From positions 186,001 to 250,000 of the forward strand of contig NZ_CP036525.1 of the NCBI RefSeq assembly GCF_007741535.1: a DNA stretch of 64,000 nucleotides. The letters are read 5' to 3'. Shown piece after piece: positions 35,970-43,489 of the stretch; the first letter of the stretch is position 1; every line of letters begins with the position of its first letter. Source of the stretch: Rubripirellula lacrimiformis (GTDB lineage: Bacteria > Planctomycetota > Planctomycetia > Pirellulales > Pirellulaceae). The translations under genes and the position numbers were made by a program. The notes under the pieces are model-generated. The model saw nothing but the letters and a program-made list of their open reading frames with translations, ran no database searches and was not told the origin of the DNA.

Positions 35970-36429
35970 GTAGCGGAAGTCGTCAAGACTTTCGGTCGAT
36001 CACGTTGGGGGCCGAAACTCTTGACGAGTTCCGCTACGCTGTTTGGGGGGGCACGGCTGTTCCGGTAGCGGAAGTCGCCGAGACTTTCGGTCGATCACGT
36101 TGGGGGCCGAAACTCTTGACGAGTTCCGCTACGTTGTTTGGGGGCACGGCTGTTCCGGTAGCGGAAGTCGTCAAGACTTTCGGTCGATCACGTTGGGGGC
36201 CGAAACTCTTGACGAGTTCCGCTACGTTGTTTGGGGGCACGGTCGTTCCGGTAGCGGAAGTCGTCAAGACTTTCGGTCGATCACGTTGGGGGCCGAAACT
36301 CTTGACGAGTTCCGCTACGTTGTTTGGGAGGTCACGGTCGTTCCGGTAGCGGAAGTCGTCAAGACTTTCGGTCGATCACGTTGGGGGCCGAAACTCTTGA
36401 CGAGTTCCGCTACGTTGTTTGGGGGGGCA
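35970..36429. repeat. Five tandem 93-95 bp hairpin repeats
   Basis: GTAGCGGAAGTCG starts units at 35970, 36065 (variant GTCGCCGAG), 36158, 36251 and 36346. In each unit GTAGCGGAAGTCGTCAAGAC plus TTTCGG pairs with the later CCGAAAC plus TCTTGACGAGTTCCGCTAC over 26 positions with two mismatches (one G-G, one C-C), the loop being about 16 bases. Units are near-identical, including the linker GTTGTTTGGGGG. Similar-looking peptides in three frames (35939-36507) are translations of the repeat and not genes. Confidence 0.93.
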
Positions 36430-36437
36430 CGACCGAA

Positions 36438-39071
36438 TCAGGGAACAATTGATTCGTATCGCGACTGGGTTTGCGGATCTAGGTTTGGCATGGTCAATCT
36501 GATGTAGTCGGCCCGCCGTTTGGCTTCGTCGATCTGTTTCAAATTTACCAGAGTCGCGATGGCGGCAATCTTGGCTTGATGCCACCTGTCGGTTCCGCGA
36601 CCTACTCGACCCGCGATCTGATCATAGTAGACCACCGCAGCTTGTTTGGCCTGGTCCTGTTTTCCCGCGGCCAACAGATCCGCAGCGGTCACGATTCGCT
36701 GGATCGATTTGGGATCGGACGCAATGTATCGTTCCAGGATCGCAATCGCTTTGTCGGTTTGATCCGTCCAGATCATCCGTTCGGCTTGGTCCGTCAGGGG
36801 CTCGGACGAGTCTGTCCATCGCCCGATCCACTCGGTGATCGCGCGACGCATCTCGGGTGACTGACGACCATCCGCCATCAACCGATGTCGCAGACAGGCA
36901 ATCGTTTGCGGGGATGTTTTGCTGGTGTCGATCGTATCCGGCCCGGTCTGCGATGACGGTACGACGCCGGTGCGTCGCAGATTGAACGCTGCGGACAAGA
37001 ACGGGCCCGATCCATCGGGCAGCGTGAACTGGGCCAATCGGTTCCGGTCGGCCATGGTGACGATGGCGGAAGCGTAGATGTGGACCGCAGCGCCGGATGT
37101 CCGCAACGGATCCAGTGCGTTGATCAGCCGCGTTTGGAAGGATGCTTCGTCATCCCGGGGGCAATTCAAGTACGCGGATTCCCACGCGGCGATCCCGGTG
37201 GCCAGCTGTTCCGCGGAAAGTTGGTCCGATGGCATGACAGCGGCTTCGGCGGCACCGATCAGGTTTCCATTTGCGGTGCGAATCTTGATCAGCCAATCTC
37301 GTACGGGCGTGGAAGTCGCGTCGTCCGGCCAATGGCGAAGGTGGTCTGATAACTGTGTGGTCAAAACATTCGTTGTGGCCTGCTGATCGCCCGTCGCCGG
37401 CAACTTGGCAATCAAGAGACAAGACTGCAGATGAATCTGGGCGGCATTGGCGCCGCCGGGATGATCATTGGCCGTACGCGACATGATCTGTGCGGCGCGG
37501 GCCGGCTGTCCGGTCGAATTCCAGGCCGCCGCGGCTTCGATCGCATACGTGAGCGCCCGGTCGGCATCTCGCTCCGACGTCGATGCGGCCGTCAGCAGTT
37601 CAGCGGCTCGGGTGGCGTCGCCACGGCGTAGCCAATCACGGCCTTGGGCGGCGATCAACGCCGCGTCCATCGCGCGAGTGCTAGGGTCGGATCGCATCCG
37701 GTCCAGGGCGATCGCCTCGGCGCGGCGAGTGGCGTAGTTACCGTTGCGATCACCAATCGCTTCGATCCAATCGGTCACCGCCGCCATCGCCGAATCACCG
37801 GATTCCGACAGCAGGAATTCTAGGCGTGCTAGATCCATCTCGACGGATATCGGGGCCGCACTGGGGTCGCTGCCATAGAACTTTTTCAGCGTTTCGTGGG
37901 CCTGTTCACGATCGTCAGTGGCGATGTGAATGCGGACCGACAATGCCAGGACAACCGGATCCACCGGGGCAGGCAACGAACGAACCAGGGATTGATACTG
38001 TTGCCATGCACGTTCGGGTTGGCCCGCACGCAGGATCGATTCGATGCTTAGCCGTTGAATCTCTCGCCGGGCTTGGCAGTTCGGGGGCAGCTTGGTCAGA
38101 GCCAGATCGGCGACCTGCAGAGCCTTGGCGGCTGCCGCGATGACTTCGGGGTTCGGCGACCCGGTCGTGCCCCGATCAAAGCACTCGGTTTGCAACAGCG
38201 ACAGCGAAACCGTTTCGACGATGGTTTGTTGTTCTAGACGGGTCAGGTCTGCGATCATCGCTTCTTGGGCGATTCCACGTTCGGACTGAAGCAGAGTTCG
38301 CTGTTCGACAATCTGGCTGGTCAGTTCCAACGTTGCCTCGGTTGCCCGCAGGACGATGGCGGTTAGATCCGTGGCGGACGTGCTGATCGGGGTGGCGTCG
38401 GTTTCGCTCGGGCTGGCTGTTTCAGGACTCGATCCCGGTGCGGTACTGGTGTTTGCACCGGAGGGTGCGACGGCGAAACGCAGGACAGCATGTCGGGCCG
38501 CCGATTGGCGGACAGCGATCATCTGTGCCTTCAAAAATAGCCGCCGGGGATGGTCCGGGTAGGACTGCAATAGGTCGCTGACCGGAGCCGCCACTTGGGC
38601 TTGATCGCTGGCATCAAAGCTGCGTTGGGTCATCTGTTTGGCGGTCAAAATTCGCGACAACCAGATGGCTGACTTGGCCGCCTGATCGCTTCGTGAATCT
38701 TGGTTGGACGCGTCCAACGTTTCCGCTAGCGACTGGGCATCGTCGAATCGTCCTCGCCGAATCAGGACGTCCACAAGGTCTTCCGTCGCATCGTCGGTAA
38801 CTCGCCCGACGGGGGTTGAGCCGCCGTCGGCCGCCCAAAGATCGGTTGCCGGTTGCATCCCGATGATGCTTAGCGCAGCGATCACCAAGGTCAGCCGCCA
38901 TGTGCTAACGACCGTTCGTGACCCATGGCATAACACGGCAAGACCGGACGCTACCACGTGACGGCTGATGAAACCAAATGTTTGCACTGCCGAGTCGATG
39001 GCACCGGGGATGAACGCCCGGATGACGAACCGCGTGGATCGATGGTGGCGGTGATCTCGACTTGGGATCAT
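36438..39071 (-). CDS. Large exported helical-repeat (TPR-like) protein, hypothetical
   Basis: An 877-residue protein whose N-terminal 80 residues include a hydrophobic stretch (LTLVIAALSIIGM), followed by probable cleavage after LWAADG. The rest is almost entirely helical with repeated Ala/Leu/Gln/Arg patterns, as in TPR or Sel1-type solenoids; no catalytic motif is seen. Its ATG (39071) overlaps the stop of the second ExbD gene by ATGA, so translation is coupled, which also supports this upstream start. The genetic link to two ExbD proteins suggests a periplasmic partner of a proton-driven motor complex; that is inference. Confidence 0.72.
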   Translation of the reverse strand: MIPSRDHRHHRSTRFVIRAFIPGAIDSAVQTFGFISRHVVASGLAVLCHGSRTVVSTWRLTLVIAALSIIGMQPATDLWAADGGSTPVGRVTDDATEDLVDVLIRRGRFDDAQSLAETLDASNQDSRSDQAAKSAIWLSRILTAKQMTQRSFDASDQAQVAAPVSDLLQSYPDHPRRLFLKAQMIAVRQSAARHAVLRFAVAPSGANTSTAPGSSPETASPSETDATPISTSATDLTAIVLRATEATLELTSQIVEQRTLLQSERGIAQEAMIADLTRLEQQTIVETVSLSLLQTECFDRGTTGSPNPEVIAAAAKALQVADLALTKLPPNCQARREIQRLSIESILRAGQPERAWQQYQSLVRSLPAPVDPVVLALSVRIHIATDDREQAHETLKKFYGSDPSAAPISVEMDLARLEFLLSESGDSAMAAVTDWIEAIGDRNGNYATRRAEAIALDRMRSDPSTRAMDAALIAAQGRDWLRRGDATRAAELLTAASTSERDADRALTYAIEAAAAWNSTGQPARAAQIMSRTANDHPGGANAAQIHLQSCLLIAKLPATGDQQATTNVLTTQLSDHLRHWPDDATSTPVRDWLIKIRTANGNLIGAAEAAVMPSDQLSAEQLATGIAAWESAYLNCPRDDEASFQTRLINALDPLRTSGAAVHIYASAIVTMADRNRLAQFTLPDGSGPFLSAAFNLRRTGVVPSSQTGPDTIDTSKTSPQTIACLRHRLMADGRQSPEMRRAITEWIGRWTDSSEPLTDQAERMIWTDQTDKAIAILERYIASDPKSIQRIVTAADLLAAGKQDQAKQAAVVYYDQIAGRVGRGTDRWHQAKIAAIATLVNLKQIDEAKRRADYIRLTMPNLDPQTQSRYESIVP

Positions 39072-39514
39072 GATTCGGGATCCGCCGCAAACAAGACTCG
39101 GTCGGCGCCCGCATCCCGTGCGGCGTCGTACACGCGAACAGCGTCGTTCATGGTAACGTCATCGTCTGGATCGATGATGATCGGTGGTTGGACTCCGATC
39201 GAAATGATTTTCGTCAGCTGCGCCCCAAGGTCGGCAACCGTGTCGATGGATGCTTCGTTGAAACGGATCAACAGCTGGCCCTCCCGCGTCGAAAGTCGGA
39301 CGATCAGTTCGTCGAAGGCTTCGGCCGGGGCCGCTTGGGATTGGACGCTGGTGCCACCGGAGGGTGTTTCGGCGATCGCGCTGGGCAAATCAAACTCTGG
39401 CAACTCGAAACTGCTGGTCCAGACAAAGAAAACCAATAGCAGAAAGACGACGTCAATCATCGGCGTCATCTTCAGCTCCATCGTCTCGCGATTACCGGTT
39501 TGAGGGACTTTCAC
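39068..39514 (-). CDS. ExbD/TolR-family protein, second copy
   Basis: A 148-residue biopolymer-transport protein with the canonical start MELKMTPMIDVVFLLLVFF: a single membrane helix whose Asp (in MIDVVF) is the proton-carrying residue of TonB/Tol/Mot-type motors. The remaining 110 residues form the periplasmic domain. It overlaps the first ExbD gene by 4 bp upstream and the large helical protein by 4 bp downstream. The partner ExbB/TolQ is not in this window. Confidence 0.9.
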   Translation of the reverse strand: MKVPQTGNRETMELKMTPMIDVVFLLLVFFVWTSSFELPEFDLPSAIAETPSGGTSVQSQAAPAEAFDELIVRLSTREGQLLIRFNEASIDTVADLGAQLTKIISIGVQPPIIIDPDDDVTMNDAVRVYDAARDAGADRVLFAADPES

Positions 39515-39942
39515 GGGTTCACGCCCTCGCGTACCGCGATCGCGGCATCGGTCACGCCGGCAAGGGCCGCTTCCCGCAGCAATGGTTCAACGTACTGATA
39601 TTGGACGCGGCCTTCGCAGCGGATCCGGATCGCCGCGTCGCTGCCGGTGCGTTGGACCAGATCTGCAAAGATCGGTTTCAGTCCGGAAACGGGGATGACA
39701 TTCCCGCCGACCAGAATCCTGGCGCTCGAATCGACACTGATCGTCAGTGGCATTTTCTCGGGATCCATCGGATCAAAGCTGGATGCGACTGGCAATTCCA
39801 GCGGCAAGTGATTCTCCTGCCGCGCAAGGTGGCTGGAGACAAGAAAGAAGATGATCAGCAGAAAGACGACATCGATCATCGGCGTCATATTGGCGCCGAC
39901 CGGTGTACGACGACTGGTGCCGTGGGATTGGGGAACTCGCAT
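39511..39942 (-). CDS. ExbD/TolR-family protein, first copy
   Basis: A 143-residue ExbD-like protein: cytosolic basic start, then ANMTPMIDVVFLLIIFFLV with the functional Asp in the membrane helix, and a periplasmic domain ending GVTDAAIAVREG. It is the first gene of a tightly overlapping three-gene minus-strand operon. Two different ExbD proteins next to each other are often found in planctomycetes and related bacteria, where they may act as a heterodimer. The ATG at 39942 has no strong ribosome-binding site. Confidence 0.9.
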   Translation of the reverse strand: MRVPQSHGTSRRTPVGANMTPMIDVVFLLIIFFLVSSHLARQENHLPLELPVASSFDPMDPEKMPLTISVDSSARILVGGNVIPVSGLKPIFADLVQRTGSDAAIRIRCEGRVQYQYVEPLLREAALAGVTDAAIAVREGVNP

Positions 39943-40070
39943 CGCTTCATTTTACCTCAGGTGGCGCCATGGTAGCTTATGCAACAGGGTTTATCCGATT
40001 CCCCTGGCGATTCCGCTTTGCTTTCTGCGGCGGTCTCTGCTGAACTGAACCAACGCTCGCGAAATTGATC

Positions 40071-40649
40071 ATGGCTGATAGCGTCACGTTTTTGAAAAAC
40101 TTCTTGCGACACCCGACACAGGTTGGCGCGATCGCCCCCAGCAGTGCTGGTTTGGTCGAAGCGATGGTCCAGTGGTTTGACTGGGATACCGCTCGCAGCA
40201 TCGTCGAATTTGGGCCCGGTACCGGTGTGTTCACCGAAGCGATCTTGGAACGGAAGCATGCCGATGCGAAATTTTTCGCCATTGAACGGTCACCCGAACT
40301 GGCCAATCGAACTCGCAGTCGCTGCCCGGATGCCGTGGTCTACGAGGACAGCGTGACCAATGTGGTCGATCTTTGCCGGCAGGAATCGATCGGGAAAGTG
40401 GACGCGATCATCTGTGGATTGCCTTGGGCATCGTTTTCCGATTCGCTGCAAACGGAGATCTTCGATGCGATGTTGGACGTGCTAGCGCCCGGGGGGCAGT
40501 TCGCCACGTTCGCCTATTGGCAGGGAGTCGTGCTGCCAGCCGGAATGCGTTTTTCCCGGCGGCTAAAAAACACCTTTCCGCAGGTCCAGCGAAGTCACAC
40601 GGTGTGGAAAAACCTGCCGCCGGCGTTCGTGTACCGATGTGTCCGATAG
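40071..40649 (+). CDS. Class I SAM-dependent methyltransferase, PmtA-like
   Basis: A 192-residue methyltransferase. The SAM-binding motif I is IVEFGPGTGVFTEAIL (about 45-60), the acidic residue after the second strand is in FFAIERSPEL, and the post-I and motif IV segment is VDAIICGLPWASF. The LPWASF and the N-terminal FLKNFLRHPTQVGAIAPSS resemble phospholipid N-methyltransferases (PmtA) and rRNA adenine dimethylase-like enzymes. The ATG at 40071 is preferred over the TTG at 40065. It diverges from the ExbD operon. Confidence 0.78.
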   Translation: MADSVTFLKNFLRHPTQVGAIAPSSAGLVEAMVQWFDWDTARSIVEFGPGTGVFTEAILERKHADAKFFAIERSPELANRTRSRCPDAVVYEDSVTNVVDLCRQESIGKVDAIICGLPWASFSDSLQTEIFDAMLDVLAPGGQFATFAYWQGVVLPAGMRFSRRLKNTFPQVQRSHTVWKNLPPAFVYRCVR

Positions 40650-40746
40650 CGATTCGTGGACCAGTGGCTCACGCCACCGGCAACGATCTGTCGCCCTCTC
40701 TAGGCTAAGGACTGCCCAACTTTTTGATCGCTCGTTGCTAACTCAA

Positions 40747-41007
40747 TCAACCACCGGTGATCTGCCTGTAGCTCCACATGCAGATGGCCGCGGCGCCGGC
40801 GATCAACAGGAACGTATAGATCGTGATCACGATCGACCAGGATATGCGTTCGGTCGAACTGAAATTCTTGTTCATCCACAGCAGCGGGATGCCCAGAAAT
40901 CCGGTGACGGCGAACAGGACCGCAATCACCGCCCACTTGTTGTCCAAAAACTTGGCTGGTTCTTCGACTAGTCTGGCTTCGATCGGTTCTTCCGTATCGT
41001 GTTGCAT
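40747..41007 (-). CDS. Small two-helix membrane protein, hypothetical
   Basis: An 86-residue protein with two hydrophobic segments (about 27-45 and 57-78) separated by a short polar loop; the N-terminal 25 residues are acidic. The ATG at 41007 shares its A with the stop codon of the upstream kinase-like gene (TGATG), so it is translationally coupled to it and probably works with it. I recognise no family. The GTG at 41010 is an alternative start. Confidence 0.75.
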   Translation of the reverse strand: MQHDTEEPIEARLVEEPAKFLDNKWAVIAVLFAVTGFLGIPLLWMNKNFSSTERISWSIVITIYTFLLIAGAAAICMWSYRQITGG

Positions 41008-42638
41008 CACTCGGTTCCCGAAGGGTTGGCATTGCCTGACAATCGTGACTGCGCCTTTTCGACCAGCGGCGCGACATTGTCGTTGTTGTCATAGAGTTCG
41101 ACGATGCTGTACCAGATTTTGCGAGCGGCCACGACCTTGCCGCTGGCGAACAGTTCGTCGGCTTCGGACAGTTTGCTATCGATCATTCGCGACGCTTCAT
41201 CAGCATTGACGCCTTCGATTTCGATGCGTGCGATGCGTCGCCGGGCCAGATTGACGAACGGTCGATATTGGGGATCATCGCCCAGCAGCGTCTGCATCGA
41301 TCGATATTGGTCCAATGCGGTCGCCGCGTCACCGAATCGTTCGTATTGGCTGGCTTCGGCGTACAGCCGTTCGCCTTCGTTTTGCAGGGGCAGGTTGCGT
41401 TTCAGTTTGACTTCCAAGGCATGTTCCGCCTGGTACATGTCGACGCGGTCAATCTGTTCTTTGGCCCAATTAGCGTGCACACCCTCGGGATACTTTTCCA
41501 GCATCGGTACCAGGTAGGCCTGTTTGGCTTGGTTCATCGCGCTGCGAGATTGCTGGGTCAGCAGGTCGTCCGCCTTCTGTCGCATCTGGTCTTCGTTCAG
41601 GGGCCACAGCAGATAGGCGAACAGTCCCGCGACGATGAACAGCCCGGCGATCAAAACCAGCGGCCGGTCATGCCAGGGCGTCCCGTCGGGAACCTTGTCA
41701 TCATCCAAGTCGATCGCTTCACGGCCTAGCAGTTCGCGGGCCACGTCGCGGTCACGTTGGTCGGTGACCGCCAATGGACTGAATCCCGACGATGCATGTT
41801 CCGCGACCCCGGACCGGGACATCGACCGCCGTCGGACTTCACCGAGCGCTAAAATCACGGCGCCGGCATTGGGGGGGCGTGATCCGGGTTGCTTCTGCAG
41901 CAATTGCATCACCAACTTGTCTAGCCAGACCGGGCATTCCATCACGAGCGACGCGGGCGACGGCGGCATCTGGTCGATGACCGACTGGGTCACCGTTTCG
42001 ATCGTGTCGCCGGCGGCTGGCGGACGGCCGGTCAGGGCCAGGTACAAGGTCGCACCAAGGGCATACAGGTCGGTCGCAGGGGAAACCGCATTTGGGTCGG
42101 TGGCTAGTTCGGGAGCCCGCAGCGCAAGCTCAGCGGCTTTCGGTGGTCGATTGGTGCGGAAGGGCGACGAATTTCGTTCGATCCGGATGTCGATCAACAC
42201 GGGGCTGAGACCGGCGAACATGATTTTGTCCGGTTCTAGCCGACCATAGACGATGTCTTTGGTGTGCAAGTATTCGAGCGCCGATGCCAGCGGTTCGGCC
42301 ATGTCCAGCACGGATTCCCACGACAAACGGCCGCGGCGTTCCAGCTGCGCCGCAAGCGTCTCGCCCTCGAGCAGTTCGTAGGCGAGATAGGCGTCGGTTT
42401 CCTCGAATCCGCCGCCAAAACACTTGGCAAGCGCGGGGTGCTGTAGCTTTTTCAGCCGTTGCCATTCGGATGCAAAGATGGCCCTCGCTTCGGGGGTGCC
42501 GCCGAACGGCGCCGAAAAGACTTTGACCGCGACCGCCTTTTTCAATTGCACGTGGACGGCCCGCCACACACAGCTTTGCGACGGGTGATCGCCGAGCTTC
42601 GATTCGATCGCCAGTGGTCCGAGTCGGCTGCGGGGCAT
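41007..42638 (-). CDS. Membrane-bound Hanks-type pseudokinase
   Basis: A 543-residue protein: a kinase-like domain (about 5-275), one membrane helix (about 322-343) and a helical C-terminal region with repeats, presumably extracytoplasmic. The kinase fold is clear from AVAVKVF (Lys39), the helix-C Glu58, RAPELA (the APE motif) and SPATDLYALG (Asp190). However, the catalytic loop HRDLKPxN is replaced by YGRLEPDK (131-138), losing the catalytic Asp, the Lys and the Asn; DFG is replaced by DIR (150-152), and the Gly-loop is degenerate. It should therefore not phosphorylate by the normal mechanism and may act as a binding or scaffold protein. The small membrane protein at 40747 is coupled downstream. 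Confidence 0.85.
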   Translation of the reverse strand: MPRSRLGPLAIESKLGDHPSQSCVWRAVHVQLKKAVAVKVFSAPFGGTPEARAIFASEWQRLKKLQHPALAKCFGGGFEETDAYLAYELLEGETLAAQLERRGRLSWESVLDMAEPLASALEYLHTKDIVYGRLEPDKIMFAGLSPVLIDIRIERNSSPFRTNRPPKAAELALRAPELATDPNAVSPATDLYALGATLYLALTGRPPAAGDTIETVTQSVIDQMPPSPASLVMECPVWLDKLVMQLLQKQPGSRPPNAGAVILALGEVRRRSMSRSGVAEHASSGFSPLAVTDQRDRDVARELLGREAIDLDDDKVPDGTPWHDRPLVLIAGLFIVAGLFAYLLWPLNEDQMRQKADDLLTQQSRSAMNQAKQAYLVPMLEKYPEGVHANWAKEQIDRVDMYQAEHALEVKLKRNLPLQNEGERLYAEASQYERFGDAATALDQYRSMQTLLGDDPQYRPFVNLARRRIARIEIEGVNADEASRMIDSKLSEADELFASGKVVAARKIWYSIVELYDNNDNVAPLVEKAQSRLSGNANPSGTE

Positions 42639-42751
42639 AAATGAAGTCAGATTCGATCAAGAGGAAAACGGAGAGGCCGAGTATATCTCAGAGGCGTATT
42701 TCCTTCATGTCGACCGCCAAATTTCGTTGCGCCGATGGGGCCACTGTGCGG

Positions 42752-43294
42752 TCAGTCACCCCCTTCGGCGGCATCCAGTTGGTCCGACAAATGTGCCAGA
42801 AAGATCGCTTTGTCCGATTCGTAGCGGTGCAGGTCGCCCTCGCAGTCCCGCCAACTGGCGACCTTGGTTTCTTCCCATCGAATGGCGGTTTCGGGGTGGC
42901 TGCGGAAAAAATCACGCAGCCGGATGGCACGACGAAGCAGTTCCGACCCTTCCTGAACCAACATCACACGATGGGTCGGGTCGGGTTGCCCCGCCGGGGG
43001 GCTGCGAGGTTTGCACAGAGTGATCGCTTCGGCTGCCCAATTTGCTGAATCTTCGCATCGAAAGTTCAAACCTTCGATCAGCATCCTGGCCGGGGCCAAC
43101 CCGTCCCGGTCGCGGACCGTGGCGATCACGTCGATCGTCGGACGTGCGATCAAACCCGAGATCGCGGTGCTGCCGACGTGCTGGACACCGGTGACCCAAC
43201 CTTCGCAGCTGAACAGGATACTGCTGCGAGTTTGTTCGAACTCTTGTTTCCAACGAGGGTCATAGTGCATCAGCCGGACAGTTTCGTCATGCAT
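42752..43294 (-). CDS. GrpB/UPF0157-family protein
   Basis: A 180-residue protein of the GrpB (UPF0157) family, a nucleotidyltransferase-fold group with poorly known roles. Family features are the start VRLMHYDPRWKQEFEQ, the GVQHVGSTAISGLIARPTIDV segment (GS motif followed by the Asp) and a C-terminal FLRSH-like region with Arg-rich helices. The Met at 43294 begins just before this conserved block; the frame is open from 43423 but that extension is not conserved-looking. It lies on the minus strand after the terminator at 43382-43420. Confidence 0.85.
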   Translation of the reverse strand: MHDETVRLMHYDPRWKQEFEQTRSSILFSCEGWVTGVQHVGSTAISGLIARPTIDVIATVRDRDGLAPARMLIEGLNFRCEDSANWAAEAITLCKPRSPPAGQPDPTHRVMLVQEGSELLRRAIRLRDFFRSHPETAIRWEETKVASWRDCEGDLHRYESDKAIFLAHLSDQLDAAEGGD

Positions 43295-43381
43295 GGCGGC
43301 CACACAGAAAGTTGAAATGAATGATGGATCGGCGACGATCGGGACGCTGGTTGTAGCCGGTGACCGGTTTCGATGGTCCAC

Positions 43382-43420
43382 AAAAAAACCGAGTCCCACC
43401 TGACAAGGCCGGACTCGGTT
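43382..43420 (-). terminator. Rho-independent terminator after the SHD1 gene
   Basis: On the minus strand AACCGAGTCC (43420-43411) pairs with GGACTCGGTT (43396-43387) around a 14-base loop and runs into TTTTTTT (43388-43382). It lies 70 bases downstream of the SHD1 gene's stop and in the leader of the GrpB-like gene. Confidence 0.85.
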
Positions 43421-43489
43421 CATTGTTTCGCAATCGTCAAGCGAGATCTAGTTGCTGACATTCAGCATGGCGATCGGCCAAACGCTGGT

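Noticed and set aside
35970-36429. CRISPR array
   Set aside because: Both the hairpin and its linker are constant between copies, so there are no unique spacers, and no cas genes are nearby.
35939-36507. Open frames with repeated GRSRWGPKLLTSSATLF-like peptides
   Set aside because: They are translations of the 93-95 bp repeat in several frames and have no start signals.
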